From NCBI RefSeq assembly GCF_007197885.1, contig NZ_VKKG01000007.1, positions 1 to 64,000 of the forward strand: DNA of 64,000 nt, in the 5' to 3' direction. Under the pieces are notes generated by a model. It worked only from the letters and a program-made list of their open reading frames with translations. It did no database searches and was not told where the DNA came from. Origin of the DNA: Tessaracoccus rhinocerotis. Lineage in GTDB: Bacteria > Actinomycetota > Actinomycetes > Propionibacteriales > Propionibacteriaceae. The translations under genes and the position numbers were made by a program. Positions 1 through 10,836 of this stretch are shown here, in pieces (position 1 is the stretch's first letter; each line of letters begins with the position of its first letter).

Positions 1-107
1 ACCTCCGCGGTTCCGCACTAGGGTTCCGGAACTTGGCCAACTACATCGCCAGATCCCTACTCGAGACCGGCGGATTCAGACCCCAGCTACACCCTCGATT
101 GTGAAGA

Positions 108-905
108 GCCGCATAAGGTGATCGAGGTCTCCCGCCCGGACGGCGGCTTCGGCGGCTGAATGGGAAGTCCGACACGCTCGATTCGGAGAACGCCGCCCGA
201 GCGGTCCTTGCCGGGTTCGCGGCCGCCGTGCCGAAGACCGGCGACGGGGTCGTGGAGATGATCCGGCAGCTGAAAGTCGCCCACGATGCCGCGGTGAAGG
301 ACCGCACCGGGGCGATGATCACGCTCAATGCGATGCTCGTCCACGCCACCGAGGACCTCCGTCGAGAGACCGCCAAGAAGACGCAGAAGATGATCGCCCG
401 TCAATGCGCCGCACTGCGTCCCCGGGGTCGGGAGACCCCTGGGGACGCGAACCGTCACGCTCTCCGGTCGATCGCGAAACGCTGGATGATCTCGAGACGC
501 AGATCGAGCAGCTCGTCCTGCCGCGCGCGCCGCATCTATTCGACGAGTTCGGCATCGGCGTCGACACTGCTGCGGAGATCCTCATTGTCGCCGGCGACAA
601 CCCCGAACGCAGCGCAGCGAAGCCGCGTTCGCGAAACTCGCCGGCATCAGCCCTGTCCCGACCGGCTCCGGCATGACCAGCGGGAAGCGCCGGATCAACC
701 ACGGCGGGCACCGCCAACTGAACGCCGCGATTTATCGGACCGTGATCGTCACCAATGAGATTCCACGAGCCGACCATCGCCTACGTCGCCCGCCGCACCT
801 CCGAGGGCAAGAGCAAACGAGACATCATCCGCTGCCTGAAACGCTACGTGATCCGCGAGGTCTACCACCTCGTCAAAACGACCCACGAACCGGCGAAATC
901 AGGAG
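108..905 (+). pseudogene. IS110-family transposase remnant, several frameshifts
   Basis: Conceptual translation in shifting frames gives an IS110-type (DEDD/RuvC-like) transposase: an N-terminal piece with GKSDTLDSENAARAVLAG around 170-227, continuing through MIRQLKVAHDAAVKDRTGAM (about 255-320). After roughly 400 the frame changes and 404-676 carries the middle region (FDEFGIGVDTAAEILIVAGDN). A third frame at about 673-750 gives MTSGKRRINHGGHRQLNAAI, and a fourth at 755-903 gives the C-terminal RRTSEGKSKRDIIRCLKRY. At least three frame changes and an in-frame stop near 160 mean it cannot make active enzyme. It abuts an IS3 remnant, so the left edge of the polysaccharide locus is an insertion-sequence graveyard. 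Family assignment is good; exact ends are uncertain. Confidence 0.75.
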
Positions 906-921
906 TTGACAACTATAGGAG

Positions 922-1187
922 CATCAACGCGATGGCCGAGGCGCTGAACTCGCTGTTCAAGGCCGAGTGCATCCGCAACCCAGCGATGCGCCCTCGCCGG
1001 CGGATGGAAGAACGTCACCGATGTCGAGATCGCAGTGGCCGAGTACATCGACTGGTACAACCACCGCCGCCTCCACGGAGAACTCGGCCACGTCCCACCG
1101 AGCGAGTTTGAGACCAACCACTGGTCCCAACACCCAACCAGCCACTACCGTGAGGACAAGGTCCTCACCCGGACCGGAACCAACTAA
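922..1187 (+). pseudogene. IS3-family transposase (OrfB) C-terminal remnant
   Basis: The first frame encodes SINAMAEALNSLFKAECI, the usual region of the IS3 OrfB integrase core holding the NxMAEsFxxxxKxE motif with the last catalytic Glu. After a frame change near 1000 the sequence reads GWKNVTDVEIAVAEYIDWYN, then HRRLHGELGHVPPSEFE, which is the standard C-terminus of IS3 OrfB, and it ends at the TAA at 1185-1187. The N-terminal two thirds of OrfB and all of OrfA are missing; the upstream flank is the IS110 remnant. Recognition of family is strong; it is a non-functional fragment. Confidence 0.75.
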
Positions 1188-1213
1188 CCGAGTCTCCACC
1201 GAACCCAGGGCGA

Positions 1214-1481
1214 TTCAGGAAGTCGAAATCGGACCTGAAGGCCAGACCGATCTACCACCACAAGCGCGAATCGATCAGTACACACCTGTCGATCGTGTTC
1301 GCCTCCCTGGCCGTCTCGCGCTGACCTCGAGGCACGCACCGGCTGGAGCATCAAGAAACTCGTCAAGAACCTGCGCCGCTACCGCACCATCGAGATCCAA
1401 GCAGGAGACACCCTCGTGACCACCGCTGACCCCTTACCCGAGGACCTCGCCGAGATCCTCGACCGCATCCACGGCCGATGA
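1214..1481 (+). pseudogene. IS1634/IS4-type transposase C-terminal remnant
   Basis: The translation begins FRKSKSDLKARPIYHHKRES and continues STHLSIVFASLAVSR; one frame slip near 1321 leads to LEARTGWSIKKLVKNLRRY and a tail ending ADPLPEDLAEILDRIHGR before a stop at 1479-1481. This is clearly related to the C-terminal end of the much more complete IS1634-family transposase at 10949-12488 (FRMSKTDLAARPIFHRTLDA, AHLTIVFTALAIARD, WSIRKIVKTLRP). It is a diverged paralogue, not a copy of that element. Only about the last 85 residues survive. Confidence 0.7.
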
Positions 1482-1591
1482 CCTGCGCACCAAATGATCA
1501 AAGTCAGGTATCGGATGGACCTTGCCCGCCACCCCCGCACGACGAACTGGCACTCGCCGGCCATCCACAAGGCCCGGCGCGGGATTCGCCC

Positions 1592-3019
1592 CTACCTCCC
1601 ACGCACCGTCCTCATCACCTTACGCCATTCGCCCACAACGATTGACCCACCGAGTGTGGCCGCACAGACCACCACGGTCTCGATAACCAACGTCCAGAAC
1701 GGGGACAGTTCATACAACAATCCGCGGACAAACCACCCAAGACCAAAGACAATTGCGGCCACACCGGCATGCCTGATAAACAGACGGAAGAAGTCAACAA
1801 CCGACGATCCGAACCCGAATTTCACCAAGATCGCGTAATCACAAATCCACTTAAAGGCGACACTGACCAACACCGCCCATGCAAGAACCGTGACCTCCCC
1901 CGACATTGCACCAACAATGGCACACCCCACAGCAATGACCCCGATCACGCTGCCACTTACAAACATTGGGCGCGTCGCACCTAGACTCTGATAAACTGGC
2001 CCCGCCGTGACCACGCACATTTGGAACCAGATGGACAGACTCAGAATCTGGAACGGTGCAACCGCTCCGAGCCACTGGTCGCCCAGAATCAAGAGAACGA
2101 TCTCTCGCCCCCCCAAGAATCCTACAGCCGAAACGAAAATCCCAAGTATAGAAAGTAACCTGACAACTCCGACATAACTATCATATACTTCCCTAGGAGA
2201 ATCCTGCTTCCGAGATAAAATTGGATGAAGAATGCCGTTCAGTACGAAGGAGGTATTGTTTACAGGGTAGTTGGTGAGGGTAAGCGCCTGATTGTAAACT
2301 CCCAACCGTGACGGCCCCATCCAAATGCCGACTAGGAACCCGTCGATATTTCGGGAGAGGTACCTAACCACACTCGAACCATAATCAAAAGATGCAAAGC
2401 CAGCAATCCTAGATACGGACTCGCGCCGCACAGGCCAACTCGGCATGACTCGCACCTCGCGCCAGTTGGAAACGAACACCACCAACGACGTGCTTAAGGC
2501 CAAGAACAAGAGCGAGTAAAGGCCCACTCCAAGAAACGCGCCCCCAATTCCAAGCGCAACCCCCGCGATTGTCCCAATCAGCTGCCTCCTCCCGACAGCG
2601 TACAACCGCCCCTTTTTTAGGACCAACCCTGCAGGAATTGCGTTCACTATGGACAAGATCAGGGTAGCACTAGCCAAGAGACCCACGCGAAAGTAGATGG
2701 CATCTTGCATATTGACCGCAATAATCCCAGCCCCCACCAGGAAGCACCCACCGCATAGGCTCGCCAAGAGAATTGAAAGGGTAAAGAGGTCGCGCACTGC
2801 TCCTTGGTCTAGATCACGAATCTGCACCACGGCAACGGTAAGACCAGCAGTGCCTAAGATACTGAAGAACCCACTCAGCATTGTACTCAAGGCAACGATG
2901 CCGAAATCGCTAGGCGACAGGACTCGCGCCAGCACCATCGTATTCATGAGCGCAAGCAGAAGCGAACCTGAACGGGCAACGATATTCCCGAACGCAGACC
3001 TCCTCATCGTCGCCTGCAT
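1592..3019 (-). CDS. polysaccharide flippase (Wzx/PST, MATE-like fold)
   Basis: A 475-residue integral membrane protein with about 12 to 14 hydrophobic segments. The N-terminus (RSAFGNIVARSGSLLLALMN, then LARVLSPSDFGIVAL) is characteristic of lipopolysaccharide-biosynthesis flippases of the PST/O-antigen family. The family moves undecaprenyl-PP-linked repeat units across the cytoplasmic membrane. It is the last gene of a minus-strand run GT2-epsG-GT4-flippase, which supports a Wzx/Wzy-type pathway. The gene is AT-richer than genes to the right and uses codons such as ATA and TTA, suggesting acquisition by transfer. An alternative ATG four codons downstream (3007) has a slightly better upstream GCAGG; the start is therefore approximate. 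Confidence 0.85.
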   Translation of the reverse strand: MQATMRRSAFGNIVARSGSLLLALMNTMVLARVLSPSDFGIVALSTMLSGFFSILGTAGLTVAVVQIRDLDQGAVRDLFTLSILLASLCGGCFLVGAGIIAVNMQDAIYFRVGLLASATLILSIVNAIPAGLVLKKGRLYAVGRRQLIGTIAGVALGIGGAFLGVGLYSLLFLALSTSLVVFVSNWREVRVMPSWPVRRESVSRIAGFASFDYGSSVVRYLSRNIDGFLVGIWMGPSRLGVYNQALTLTNYPVNNTSFVLNGILHPILSRKQDSPREVYDSYVGVVRLLSILGIFVSAVGFLGGREIVLLILGDQWLGAVAPFQILSLSIWFQMCVVTAGPVYQSLGATRPMFVSGSVIGVIAVGCAIVGAMSGEVTVLAWAVLVSVAFKWICDYAILVKFGFGSSVVDFFRLFIRHAGVAAIVFGLGWFVRGLLYELSPFWTLVIETVVVCAATLGGSIVVGEWRKVMRTVRGR

Positions 3020-3108
3020 GAGCTTGGCTGATCCGGCGGAACAAAACCTCTACCAATGTCCATCTATCTCCTCAGTGGGCAGACGCAAACTTGCAAGGAT
3101 CGCCCTAC

Positions 3109-4272
3109 TCATAAGACTCCGTCCGAGGCCAGACCTAGTGCCTTGCGTAATTGTTGTGACCAATCTAGGTGCGCCACGCTAGCGCGGATCTCCTCTGGAG
3201 AGTTGTCCAGAGAGTCATACCATTCGACGATGGGCCCAAGCTCGATTTGACCTTCGGGAACCTGATATGCAAAGGGAGTTGTGGTGAACTCGGGGTCTGT
3301 CATGCCGTAAATGAAGGGTATCCCTCGGGCTGCGAAATCGCGGTGCTTCAACGTTTGCACAGCCCGAATTCCGCGATCGCCGAGCTCCTCCAAGTTCCCT
3401 ACGCCAATGTCGGTGCGCTTCAGGGCGGCCTCGAGCTCATCTTCGAAGAGAGACCCATGGAACTCAACCCTGTCTCTAAGCCCAGGAGATGATTCCGCAA
3501 GAGCTTTTAGCTTTGACAGCTCCGGCCCTTCACCTATTACATTGAGTCTCGCAACTCTCCGCCCCCCCGCGAGCAGATAACTCTGCAGAGCATCAAAGAT
3601 GCGCTCCGTGCGATGCCAGGGTTGAAGCGACGAAACCACACTCAGTTCAATCGCCCTTCCGCGGGGGAGAGCTGGACGGAGTGGAACACTGTCAAGGTCA
3701 ACACCGTTAGCAATGCGTACAGTTTGCACCCCAAAGATCTCTGTGTCGTCCGAGAACGTCACAATTCGATGCAGGCCGAATCGTAGGAAATGCCGAGCGA
3801 GCCTATCGAGCCACTTTATCATTGCGTTTCGCTGCTCCCCATCATATGGGAATGTCGGAATCTCCATCCACACTCGAACCCGGCGCAGTCGGAAGAATAT
3901 AAACCATGCAACGGCATTCACGTCTAGGACCAGGGGCTTCCTGAGATACAGATCAGTGATTTGCCCACCCTTGGCTTCCGCCCAAATCATGTGGTATATC
4001 CTTGGGTATCGGAGTGCGATATTCATGGCTGTGTCGAGCTTGCCCCGATTCCAAACGTCGACGCTACGATTCCTGAACTCGTATCTGTCGCATTCGCCTA
4101 CCTGTCTCCCTGTCAAAATGTTAAGGTCTCGGATGTCACCTGCGTCGAGTATCTGTTGGAATGCTCTCGCTTGGGCCTTGATCTTTATACTTATCCCGCC
4201 GCGAGGCGGCCAGATGGCAGCAAACGCGAGGCGCAAGTTTCTGGACATCTCTATGGACTCCTTATTCGACAT
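3109..4272 (-). CDS. glycosyltransferase, GT4/GT1-like (GT-B fold)
   Basis: A soluble protein of about 387 residues. The C-terminal half has the GT-B donor-binding pattern: a strand-rich segment at IELSVVSSLQPWHRTERIFD, LNVIGEGPELSKLKALA, VEFHGSLFEDELEAALKRTD, then GDRGIRAVQTLKHRDFAARG where the usual nucleotide-sugar-binding Glu/Lys region lies. The N-terminus has the glycine-rich PPRGGISIKIKAQARAF expected of GT4 enzymes. It probably adds one sugar to the lipid-linked repeat unit; the sugar cannot be told from sequence. It starts 8 bases past the stop of the EpsG-like gene. ATG at 4272 is preceded directly by an in-frame GTG at 4275; AGGG upstream serves either. Low GC like its neighbours. 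Confidence 0.8.
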   Translation of the reverse strand: MSNKESIEMSRNLRLAFAAIWPPRGGISIKIKAQARAFQQILDAGDIRDLNILTGRQVGECDRYEFRNRSVDVWNRGKLDTAMNIALRYPRIYHMIWAEAKGGQITDLYLRKPLVLDVNAVAWFIFFRLRRVRVWMEIPTFPYDGEQRNAMIKWLDRLARHFLRFGLHRIVTFSDDTEIFGVQTVRIANGVDLDSVPLRPALPRGRAIELSVVSSLQPWHRTERIFDALQSYLLAGGRRVARLNVIGEGPELSKLKALAESSPGLRDRVEFHGSLFEDELEAALKRTDIGVGNLEELGDRGIRAVQTLKHRDFAARGIPFIYGMTDPEFTTTPFAYQVPEGQIELGPIVEWYDSLDNSPEEIRASVAHLDWSQQLRKALGLASDGVL

Positions 4273-4280
4273 CACGATCG

Positions 4281-5420
4281 TTACCCTGGGATGAGGGTCA
4301 GGGCTATATTATTGAACAGGACTTCCCCTCCCGGGGAATCGCCTATCGGCCACCAGATGTACGCAACCCCTCGGGCGATCGTGTAAATCAAGACTGAACG
4401 GAAAAAACCGAGTTGTCGTTCCCTCTGGCCCGATAAAGCCCGGTGACCCAAGAAGTAGGCTCCATAGTATAGAATGTGGAGATTCCGTGGAATTCGGGTG
4501 AAGTTGGACGAATAGACATACAGTGGAATAGCTATGAAACAGAGGAGGGCCGCGTTTAGCGTGAACGTAACCCACTTGTCAGCCTGTGCCTGGCTAATGC
4601 GCTCGAAAGGCGTGCTATTGACCTCCACTACGGCCTTCTTGGCGATCCACAAGTTCCAGATCGCCCAAGCGTCAAATCCTACGGGCAGCAGAAACCCTAT
4701 CCTAGCTCGGGTCGAAAGATAAATGGCCAGCCGGTCCAGATTCCCAACCCCGCTCGTGAGTTCTATCAGGAGGTTAGTGAGGCTTGGGAGGAGAACGGCT
4801 ATTAGGAGACCTACTACGCCAATGACGAGAGGCCATTTACCAAGGGCTTTGTCCAGTCGCCTTCTCAGAAGGACTAGGGGCGCATACAAGAAGGCCAGCG
4901 CATGCATACTGCCGGCCACGATAATGAGGGCTCCGAATACCAGTACAGCCTTTCTCCCTTTCATGGTGACGATGAGCCCGGTAGCATAAACAAGAAGCGC
5001 CACAACAAGGAAGTTGCGAACCTGGATCACGTCCAAGAAGAATGGGAAGAGCAAGTAGAGGGGGTAGACATAGTTGGCGGCACCCGGCATTCGAGCTAGT
5101 GTTCGATGAATCAAGAGAATGCCTATTATCGCCACGGCAGTTACAAACTGTGCATAGGTGAGGCCGAGATGGACAGCCATGAGCATTAGATTCCTGAATC
5201 CGGGCTCAAAATAGGAATCGCCCAACTGGAAGGAGTTGGCCTGCAGTTCATACTGGTACTGATAGCCAGCGTAGTCCGGGTTAGTCATGTTGCCGGCAAA
5301 GAGTAGTATCAAGATACCAATAAATAGAGCGCTGACGAACTGATCGCGACGCCCAGAAAAGGCGATGCCCAGACTGATTGCGGTGATTGAGAGAATTAGC
5401 GCGAGGAGGACTACTGTCAT
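4281..5420 (-). CDS. EpsG-family membrane protein, probable polysaccharide polymerase
   Basis: A 379-residue protein with about 10 to 11 hydrophobic segments. It has the EpsG-like N-terminal pattern: after the first two membrane spans comes NPDYAGYQYQYELQANSF, then EPGFRNLMLMAVHLGLTYAQ, resembling the D-Y-x-Y and EPGF motifs of EpsG/Wzy-like proteins. In EPS systems such proteins act as the repeat-unit polymerase. ATG at 5418-5420 overlaps the stop of the GT2 gene (ATGA), so the two are translationally coupled. With the flippase it completes a Wzx/Wzy pair; no Wzz/tyrosine-kinase chain-length regulator is visible in the window. Confidence 0.75.
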   Translation of the reverse strand: MTVVLLALILSITAISLGIAFSGRRDQFVSALFIGILILLFAGNMTNPDYAGYQYQYELQANSFQLGDSYFEPGFRNLMLMAVHLGLTYAQFVTAVAIIGILLIHRTLARMPGAANYVYPLYLLFPFFLDVIQVRNFLVVALLVYATGLIVTMKGRKAVLVFGALIIVAGSMHALAFLYAPLVLLRRRLDKALGKWPLVIGVVGLLIAVLLPSLTNLLIELTSGVGNLDRLAIYLSTRARIGFLLPVGFDAWAIWNLWIAKKAVVEVNSTPFERISQAQADKWVTFTLNAALLCFIAIPLYVYSSNFTRIPRNLHILYYGAYFLGHRALSGQRERQLGFFRSVLIYTIARGVAYIWWPIGDSPGGEVLFNNIALTLIPG

Positions 5421-6358
5421 GCCGCGCCAGATCCGTTCACGTTTCGTAGGCGCTGGCGGGAGTCGTGTATAAACTCATCGATGACGGCAATCCGCGCTTT
5501 ATGTTCGGCTGCCGCTGATTTGACTCCGCGAAGGTGAGCGAGCGCCAGCCTGACCAGTTCTCGCCGTCGCTGATTCCGTAGAAAACGGTTCAGGTTAGGT
5601 CTGGCGAACTTGTCAGAATAGTGAGCCCGTGATTGCAGCCTATGGCGAAGACCTGACAGCGATTCAGTTTGCCCACCGCCTTCGTGATGGATTATTCGCA
5701 GGCTGCGGCTGAAGTGAGTGGTGTACCCTGCTTGATGGATCCGACGAAAGAGATCTCGTTCTTCGCCGTATAGGAAGATTCGGTCGTCGAACATCCCTAC
5801 TTCTCTGAAGCTGGAAGCCCTCACAAAAAGCGCCGCCCCGGACGTGAACATGCGACTTTGCCAGTAGAGGCCAAACCGGTTGGTTAGTTTCGTCAAGGCT
5901 GCTGCAGTGAAGCCGCTCCATTCCTTCCAGTAGAAGGACAGCCTCTTACTCCCATCTGGACCAACAAGCTGGACGCCGAGGGTCCCTGCGCTCAGGTCTC
6001 GCGCGAAGTGCGTGACCGCCGGAACGAATGTCGGGGCAGTGAGTTCGGTATCTGGGTTAAGGAAAAGCAGAATGTCTCCCGTGGCAGCGCTGGCTCCAAC
6101 GTTATTTCCTTCGCCGAACCCTCTATTGTCATTCGGGATAACCCGGAGTGGGATCGGGAAGGCTGTGTCCAAGGTTCTGAGGGCCTCCGCCACAGTTGCC
6201 TGAGGGCTATTGTCAACGACGATGATCTCTACGCCCGTGCTGAGGTCGTTGTGAGCAGCGATGCTTTCCAAGCACGCGAGGACAAGGTCAGGCCGAAGAT
6301 ACGAGACGATTATGACAGAGAGGGTTGTTGGCGGTGACACCTCGTTCGTGCTTGTCAC
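5417..6358 (-). CDS. family 2 glycosyltransferase, rhamnosyltransferase-like
   Basis: A GT-A enzyme of about 313 residues starting TLSVIIVSYLRPDLVLACLE, with VVDNSPQ, the NDNRGFGEGNNVGASAATGD segment and the metal-binding FLNPDTEL (DxD equivalent), then GAALFVRASSFREVGMFDDR and FLYGEERDLFRRIHQAGY. This pattern is typical of bacterial rhamnosyl/galactofuranosyltransferases, and the adjacent rml genes make dTDP-rhamnose an attractive donor (inference). The reading frame stays open upstream to 6694, but that extension is low-complexity and unlike protein; I chose the GTG at 6358, with GGGGGC about 8 bases upstream, just before the conserved fold begins. Confidence 0.85.
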   Translation of the reverse strand: MTSTNEVSPPTTLSVIIVSYLRPDLVLACLESIAAHNDLSTGVEIIVVDNSPQATVAEALRTLDTAFPIPLRVIPNDNRGFGEGNNVGASAATGDILLFLNPDTELTAPTFVPAVTHFARDLSAGTLGVQLVGPDGSKRLSFYWKEWSGFTAAALTKLTNRFGLYWQSRMFTSGAALFVRASSFREVGMFDDRIFLYGEERDLFRRIHQAGYTTHFSRSLRIIHHEGGGQTESLSGLRHRLQSRAHYSDKFARPNLNRFLRNQRRRELVRLALAHLRGVKSAAAEHKARIAVIDEFIHDSRQRLRNVNGSGAA

Positions 6359-6718
6359 TGAATGCTGCCCCCGTTCGCTTGTGAGATCGTATCCGGTTGT
6401 CGAGCCCGGTTGGCGGCCGTCGTGGAGAGGGCCCGTACGTCCGGGAGTGGTTTCGGTACTCAGTGATGGTACATGTTGAGGACATGGATCCGCGCTGAGA
6501 TGAGGAGCATCTGCCTCTGCGGGTACGCGCGTCCTCACTGGAGTATCCCGTGTGGCCACCCGCTCAGTCTCGGTGGGCCCTTGCCAACATTTGGGCGGAC
6601 AAGGCGAGGGAGAAGGCGACCGCATAGCCTCTCCGTAACCGGTGACAGGCATGACCAGGTCCCTACACATGTGCCCTTCCCCTCGCAGTGCCAAGGGGTA
6701 GGATGCCCGGGAGCATCA
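6359..6718. other. 360-base gap between the rml genes and the GT2 gene
   Basis: No convincing gene is seen. The minus frame of the downstream GT2 gene stays open through it, but the implied peptide is rich in Pro/Thr/Arg with no family resemblance. Base composition changes here from the GC-rich rml genes to the AT-richer glycosyltransferase genes, so this is probably the join between core rml genes and an exchangeable polysaccharide cassette, and likely holds the cassette promoter. Confidence 0.4.
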
Positions 6719-8116
6719 TCAGGGGCGTGGGGTTTGGTTGACCCATTCGATGAGGCGTTGGTAGGCCGGTGCTGGGGTGTGGCCGGTGGCTTGGATCTTT
6801 GTGAGGTCGAGGGTGCTGTGTTGGGGGCGGGGTGCGATGGTCTTGTCCTTGGCCCATTGGGTGGTGGTGCAGGTGGAGATGTCGTCGGGGTTGCGGCCGC
6901 GGAGTTGGAAGACGTGTTTGGCGATGTCGGCCCAGGTTTGGGTGGGGCCGGTGTTGGTGAGGTTGTAGGTGCCGTGGGGGGCGTGGGTGGCTAAGAGGTG
7001 GTCGATGGCGCGGGCGAGGTCCTGGGTAAACGTGAGACGGCCGTGTTGGTCGTTGATGACGGTGGGGTTGGTGCCGTTGTCGGCGAGTCTGGCCATGGTG
7101 TCGACGAAGTTGTGGCCGTCGCCGATGACCCAGCTGGTGCGGATTAGGTAGTGCTGGGCGAGGGTGGCGGCGGCTTGTTCGCCGGCGGCTTTGGATTGTC
7201 CGTAGACGCCGAGCGGGGTGGGGGGTTCGTCCTCGGTGTGTTGGGTAATGGTGCCGTCGAAGACGTAGTCGGTTGAGATGTGGACCAGGGGGATGTGGGC
7301 GTTTCGGCAGGCGGATGCGAGGTGGGTGACGGCGGTGGCGTTGATCGTCCAGGCGTTGCGGCGGCCCGTGGGGGTTTCGGCGTCGTCGACGGCGGTGTGG
7401 GCGGCGGCGTTGATCAGGGCCGAGGTGTCGGTGAGGTCGAGGGCGGCGACGGCGTCGGGGTCGGTGATGTCGAGGTCGCCTTGGGTGAGGGCGAGGGCGT
7501 GGGGGAATTGTTGTTGGAGGGCTCGGCCGAGTTGACCGTCGGCGCCAGTGATGACCACGCGGCGGGGTGTCATGGGGGTGACGTCGGCGAGGTGGGGGTG
7601 GTGGCGGTCGGCCTCGGAGAGTTCGCAGCGTTCGGGTGGGATGGGCCAGTCGATGCCGAGGGCGGGGTCGAAGAGGTTGAGGTAGGTGTACTTGTCGACG
7701 GCGCTGGGGCTCCAGTGCCGGTTGACGAGGTAGGTGTAGTCGGTGTCGTTTTCGAGGGTCTGGTATGAGTTCGCGACGCCGCGGGGCACGAACACGCAGG
7801 TCCCGGGGGTGAGTTCTGTGGTGGTGGCTCGGCCGAAGCCGGGGCCGGGGCGCAGGTCGACCCAGGCGCCGAACGCGCGGCCGGAGCCGAGGCTGACGAG
7901 TTTGTCCCAGGGTTCGGCGTGGAAGCCGCGGGTGACGCCGGCGCGGTGGTTGTGGGCGAAGGAGTGTTGTACGGGTCCGAAGTCGGGCAAGCCGAGGGCG
8001 GTCATCTTGGCGCGCTGCCAGTTCTCCTTGAACCAGCCGCGGTTGTCGGAGTGGATCGGGATGGTCCCGACCAGGAGCCCGTCGATGGCGGTGGGGGCGA
8101 GGGTGTGGTGGGGCAT
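6719..8116 (-). CDS. rmlCD: bifunctional dTDP-4-dehydrorhamnose 3,5-epimerase / reductase (RmlC-RmlD fusion), copy 1
   Basis: A 465-residue fusion. Residues about 1-185 are an RmlC cupin: IHSDNRGWFKENWQRAKM, NHRAGVTRGFHAEPWDK with the catalytic His, then FVPRGVANSYQTLEND. Residues about 190-465 are an RmlD short-chain dehydrogenase: ITGADGQLGRALQQQ (NAD(P)H-binding glycine motif), NAAAHTAVDDAE, STDYVFDGT and the active-site YGQSKAAGE (YxxxK). The two domains catalyse the last two steps to dTDP-L-rhamnose. ATG at 8116 follows the rmlB stop by 4 bases. An open extension upstream to 8299 lies inside rmlB and is ignored. A paralogue with the same fused layout lies at 55354-56745. Confidence 0.93.
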   Translation of the reverse strand: MPHHTLAPTAIDGLLVGTIPIHSDNRGWFKENWQRAKMTALGLPDFGPVQHSFAHNHRAGVTRGFHAEPWDKLVSLGSGRAFGAWVDLRPGPGFGRATTTELTPGTCVFVPRGVANSYQTLENDTDYTYLVNRHWSPSAVDKYTYLNLFDPALGIDWPIPPERCELSEADRHHPHLADVTPMTPRRVVITGADGQLGRALQQQFPHALALTQGDLDITDPDAVAALDLTDTSALINAAAHTAVDDAETPTGRRNAWTINATAVTHLASACRNAHIPLVHISTDYVFDGTITQHTEDEPPTPLGVYGQSKAAGEQAAATLAQHYLIRTSWVIGDGHNFVDTMARLADNGTNPTVINDQHGRLTFTQDLARAIDHLLATHAPHGTYNLTNTGPTQTWADIAKHVFQLRGRNPDDISTCTTTQWAKDKTIAPRPQHSTLDLTKIQATGHTPAPAYQRLIEWVNQTPRP

Positions 8117-8120
8117 CGGG

Positions 8121-10113
<1,993 letters not shown>

Positions 10114-10424
10114 ACGTTTCTCAAGTGACCTTCTTCGTTGTAGTCGTGTAAGTACAGGGCTGACACCACCAGCTTGATGGCTGAGCACCTCAGTTATGAG
10201 AAGGGCTGCAGGGCGAGCGGGAGAATGCCTGCATCGGGATCTGATCGAAGTCGGTCCCGACCGAGGGTGGCCCTGTCGAGATCGACGTTTCAGGGATCGT
10301 GATGGGATGGCCGCTCGAAGCCCTCCCGCGCGGGCCGGCTCCGCGTCCCAGGGCGATCCAGTTGGGTTTGCGCTGCAGTGGCGGGTTTGGACGCAGCACC
10401 GGCGGGGAAGTGGTGGGGCCGAGG

Positions 10425-10604
10425 ATCTGGTTGATCCACGTGGAGGTCTACTGCTTCGACGGGGACAGCTTGGTGGGCATGAGGAGTACCTTCGCAGAGC
10501 AGGACGGACCGATTGAGGATGGTGCTGGAGTCACATTCTCCGTGCCACTCAGGGATGATCCGTGCGCAACGTTCGCAGCCGGGGTTGGCGGCTACTTCGT
10601 CTGA
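10425..10604 (+). pseudogene. C-terminal fragment of an unknown actinobacterial protein
   Basis: One frame encodes about 59 residues (IWLIHVEVYCFDGDSLVGMR, then GVTFSVPLRDDPCATFAAGV) ending with a TGA at 10602-10604. The pattern, with GP before an acidic turn followed by a FxVPL segment and DDPC-TF, looks like the end of a real protein rather than chance coding, but no start or upstream domain is visible. I do not recognise the family with confidence. It sits in the otherwise gene-free stretch 10114-10720 that separates rmlA from the IS1634-type element. Confidence 0.3.
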
Positions 10605-10720
10605 GTGCCACGATTCCCGGAACGCTCACCGGGCTGGTGCGTCACATGCTCAACGTGAACCGTTGCTCGCGTCTTTTGACTCTTCACACTGGGCCTGTCC
10701 CGCACCGCTGGGCGACCCTT

Positions 10721-10836
10721 GCTAGAACTCCTGTCCGGCCTCGGCCGCCGACTGCCAGTGCCCGATGGAGGAACGCGCCACGCCGAGGGCGAGGGCCGTG
10801 AACACGGCCACGAACAAGATGAGGGAAGCGTACGTC
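10721..10836. repeat. 116-bp direct repeat, left copy (flanks the IS element)
   Basis: This 116-base block matches 12504-12619 with 6 mismatches and no gaps by my hand alignment. It ends exactly where the left terminal inverted repeat of the IS begins (10837). In minus-strand sense it corresponds to the last about 38 codons and stop of the membrane-protein gene at 12505-13240. The simplest reading is an unusually long target-site duplication made when the IS inserted; the mismatches indicate an old event. Confidence 0.85.

Noticed and set aside
6359-6694. A 112-residue N-terminal extension of the GT2 glycosyltransferase
   Set aside because: The frame is open but the peptide is low-complexity and unlike any GT2 N-terminus; the fold starts just after the GTG at 6358.
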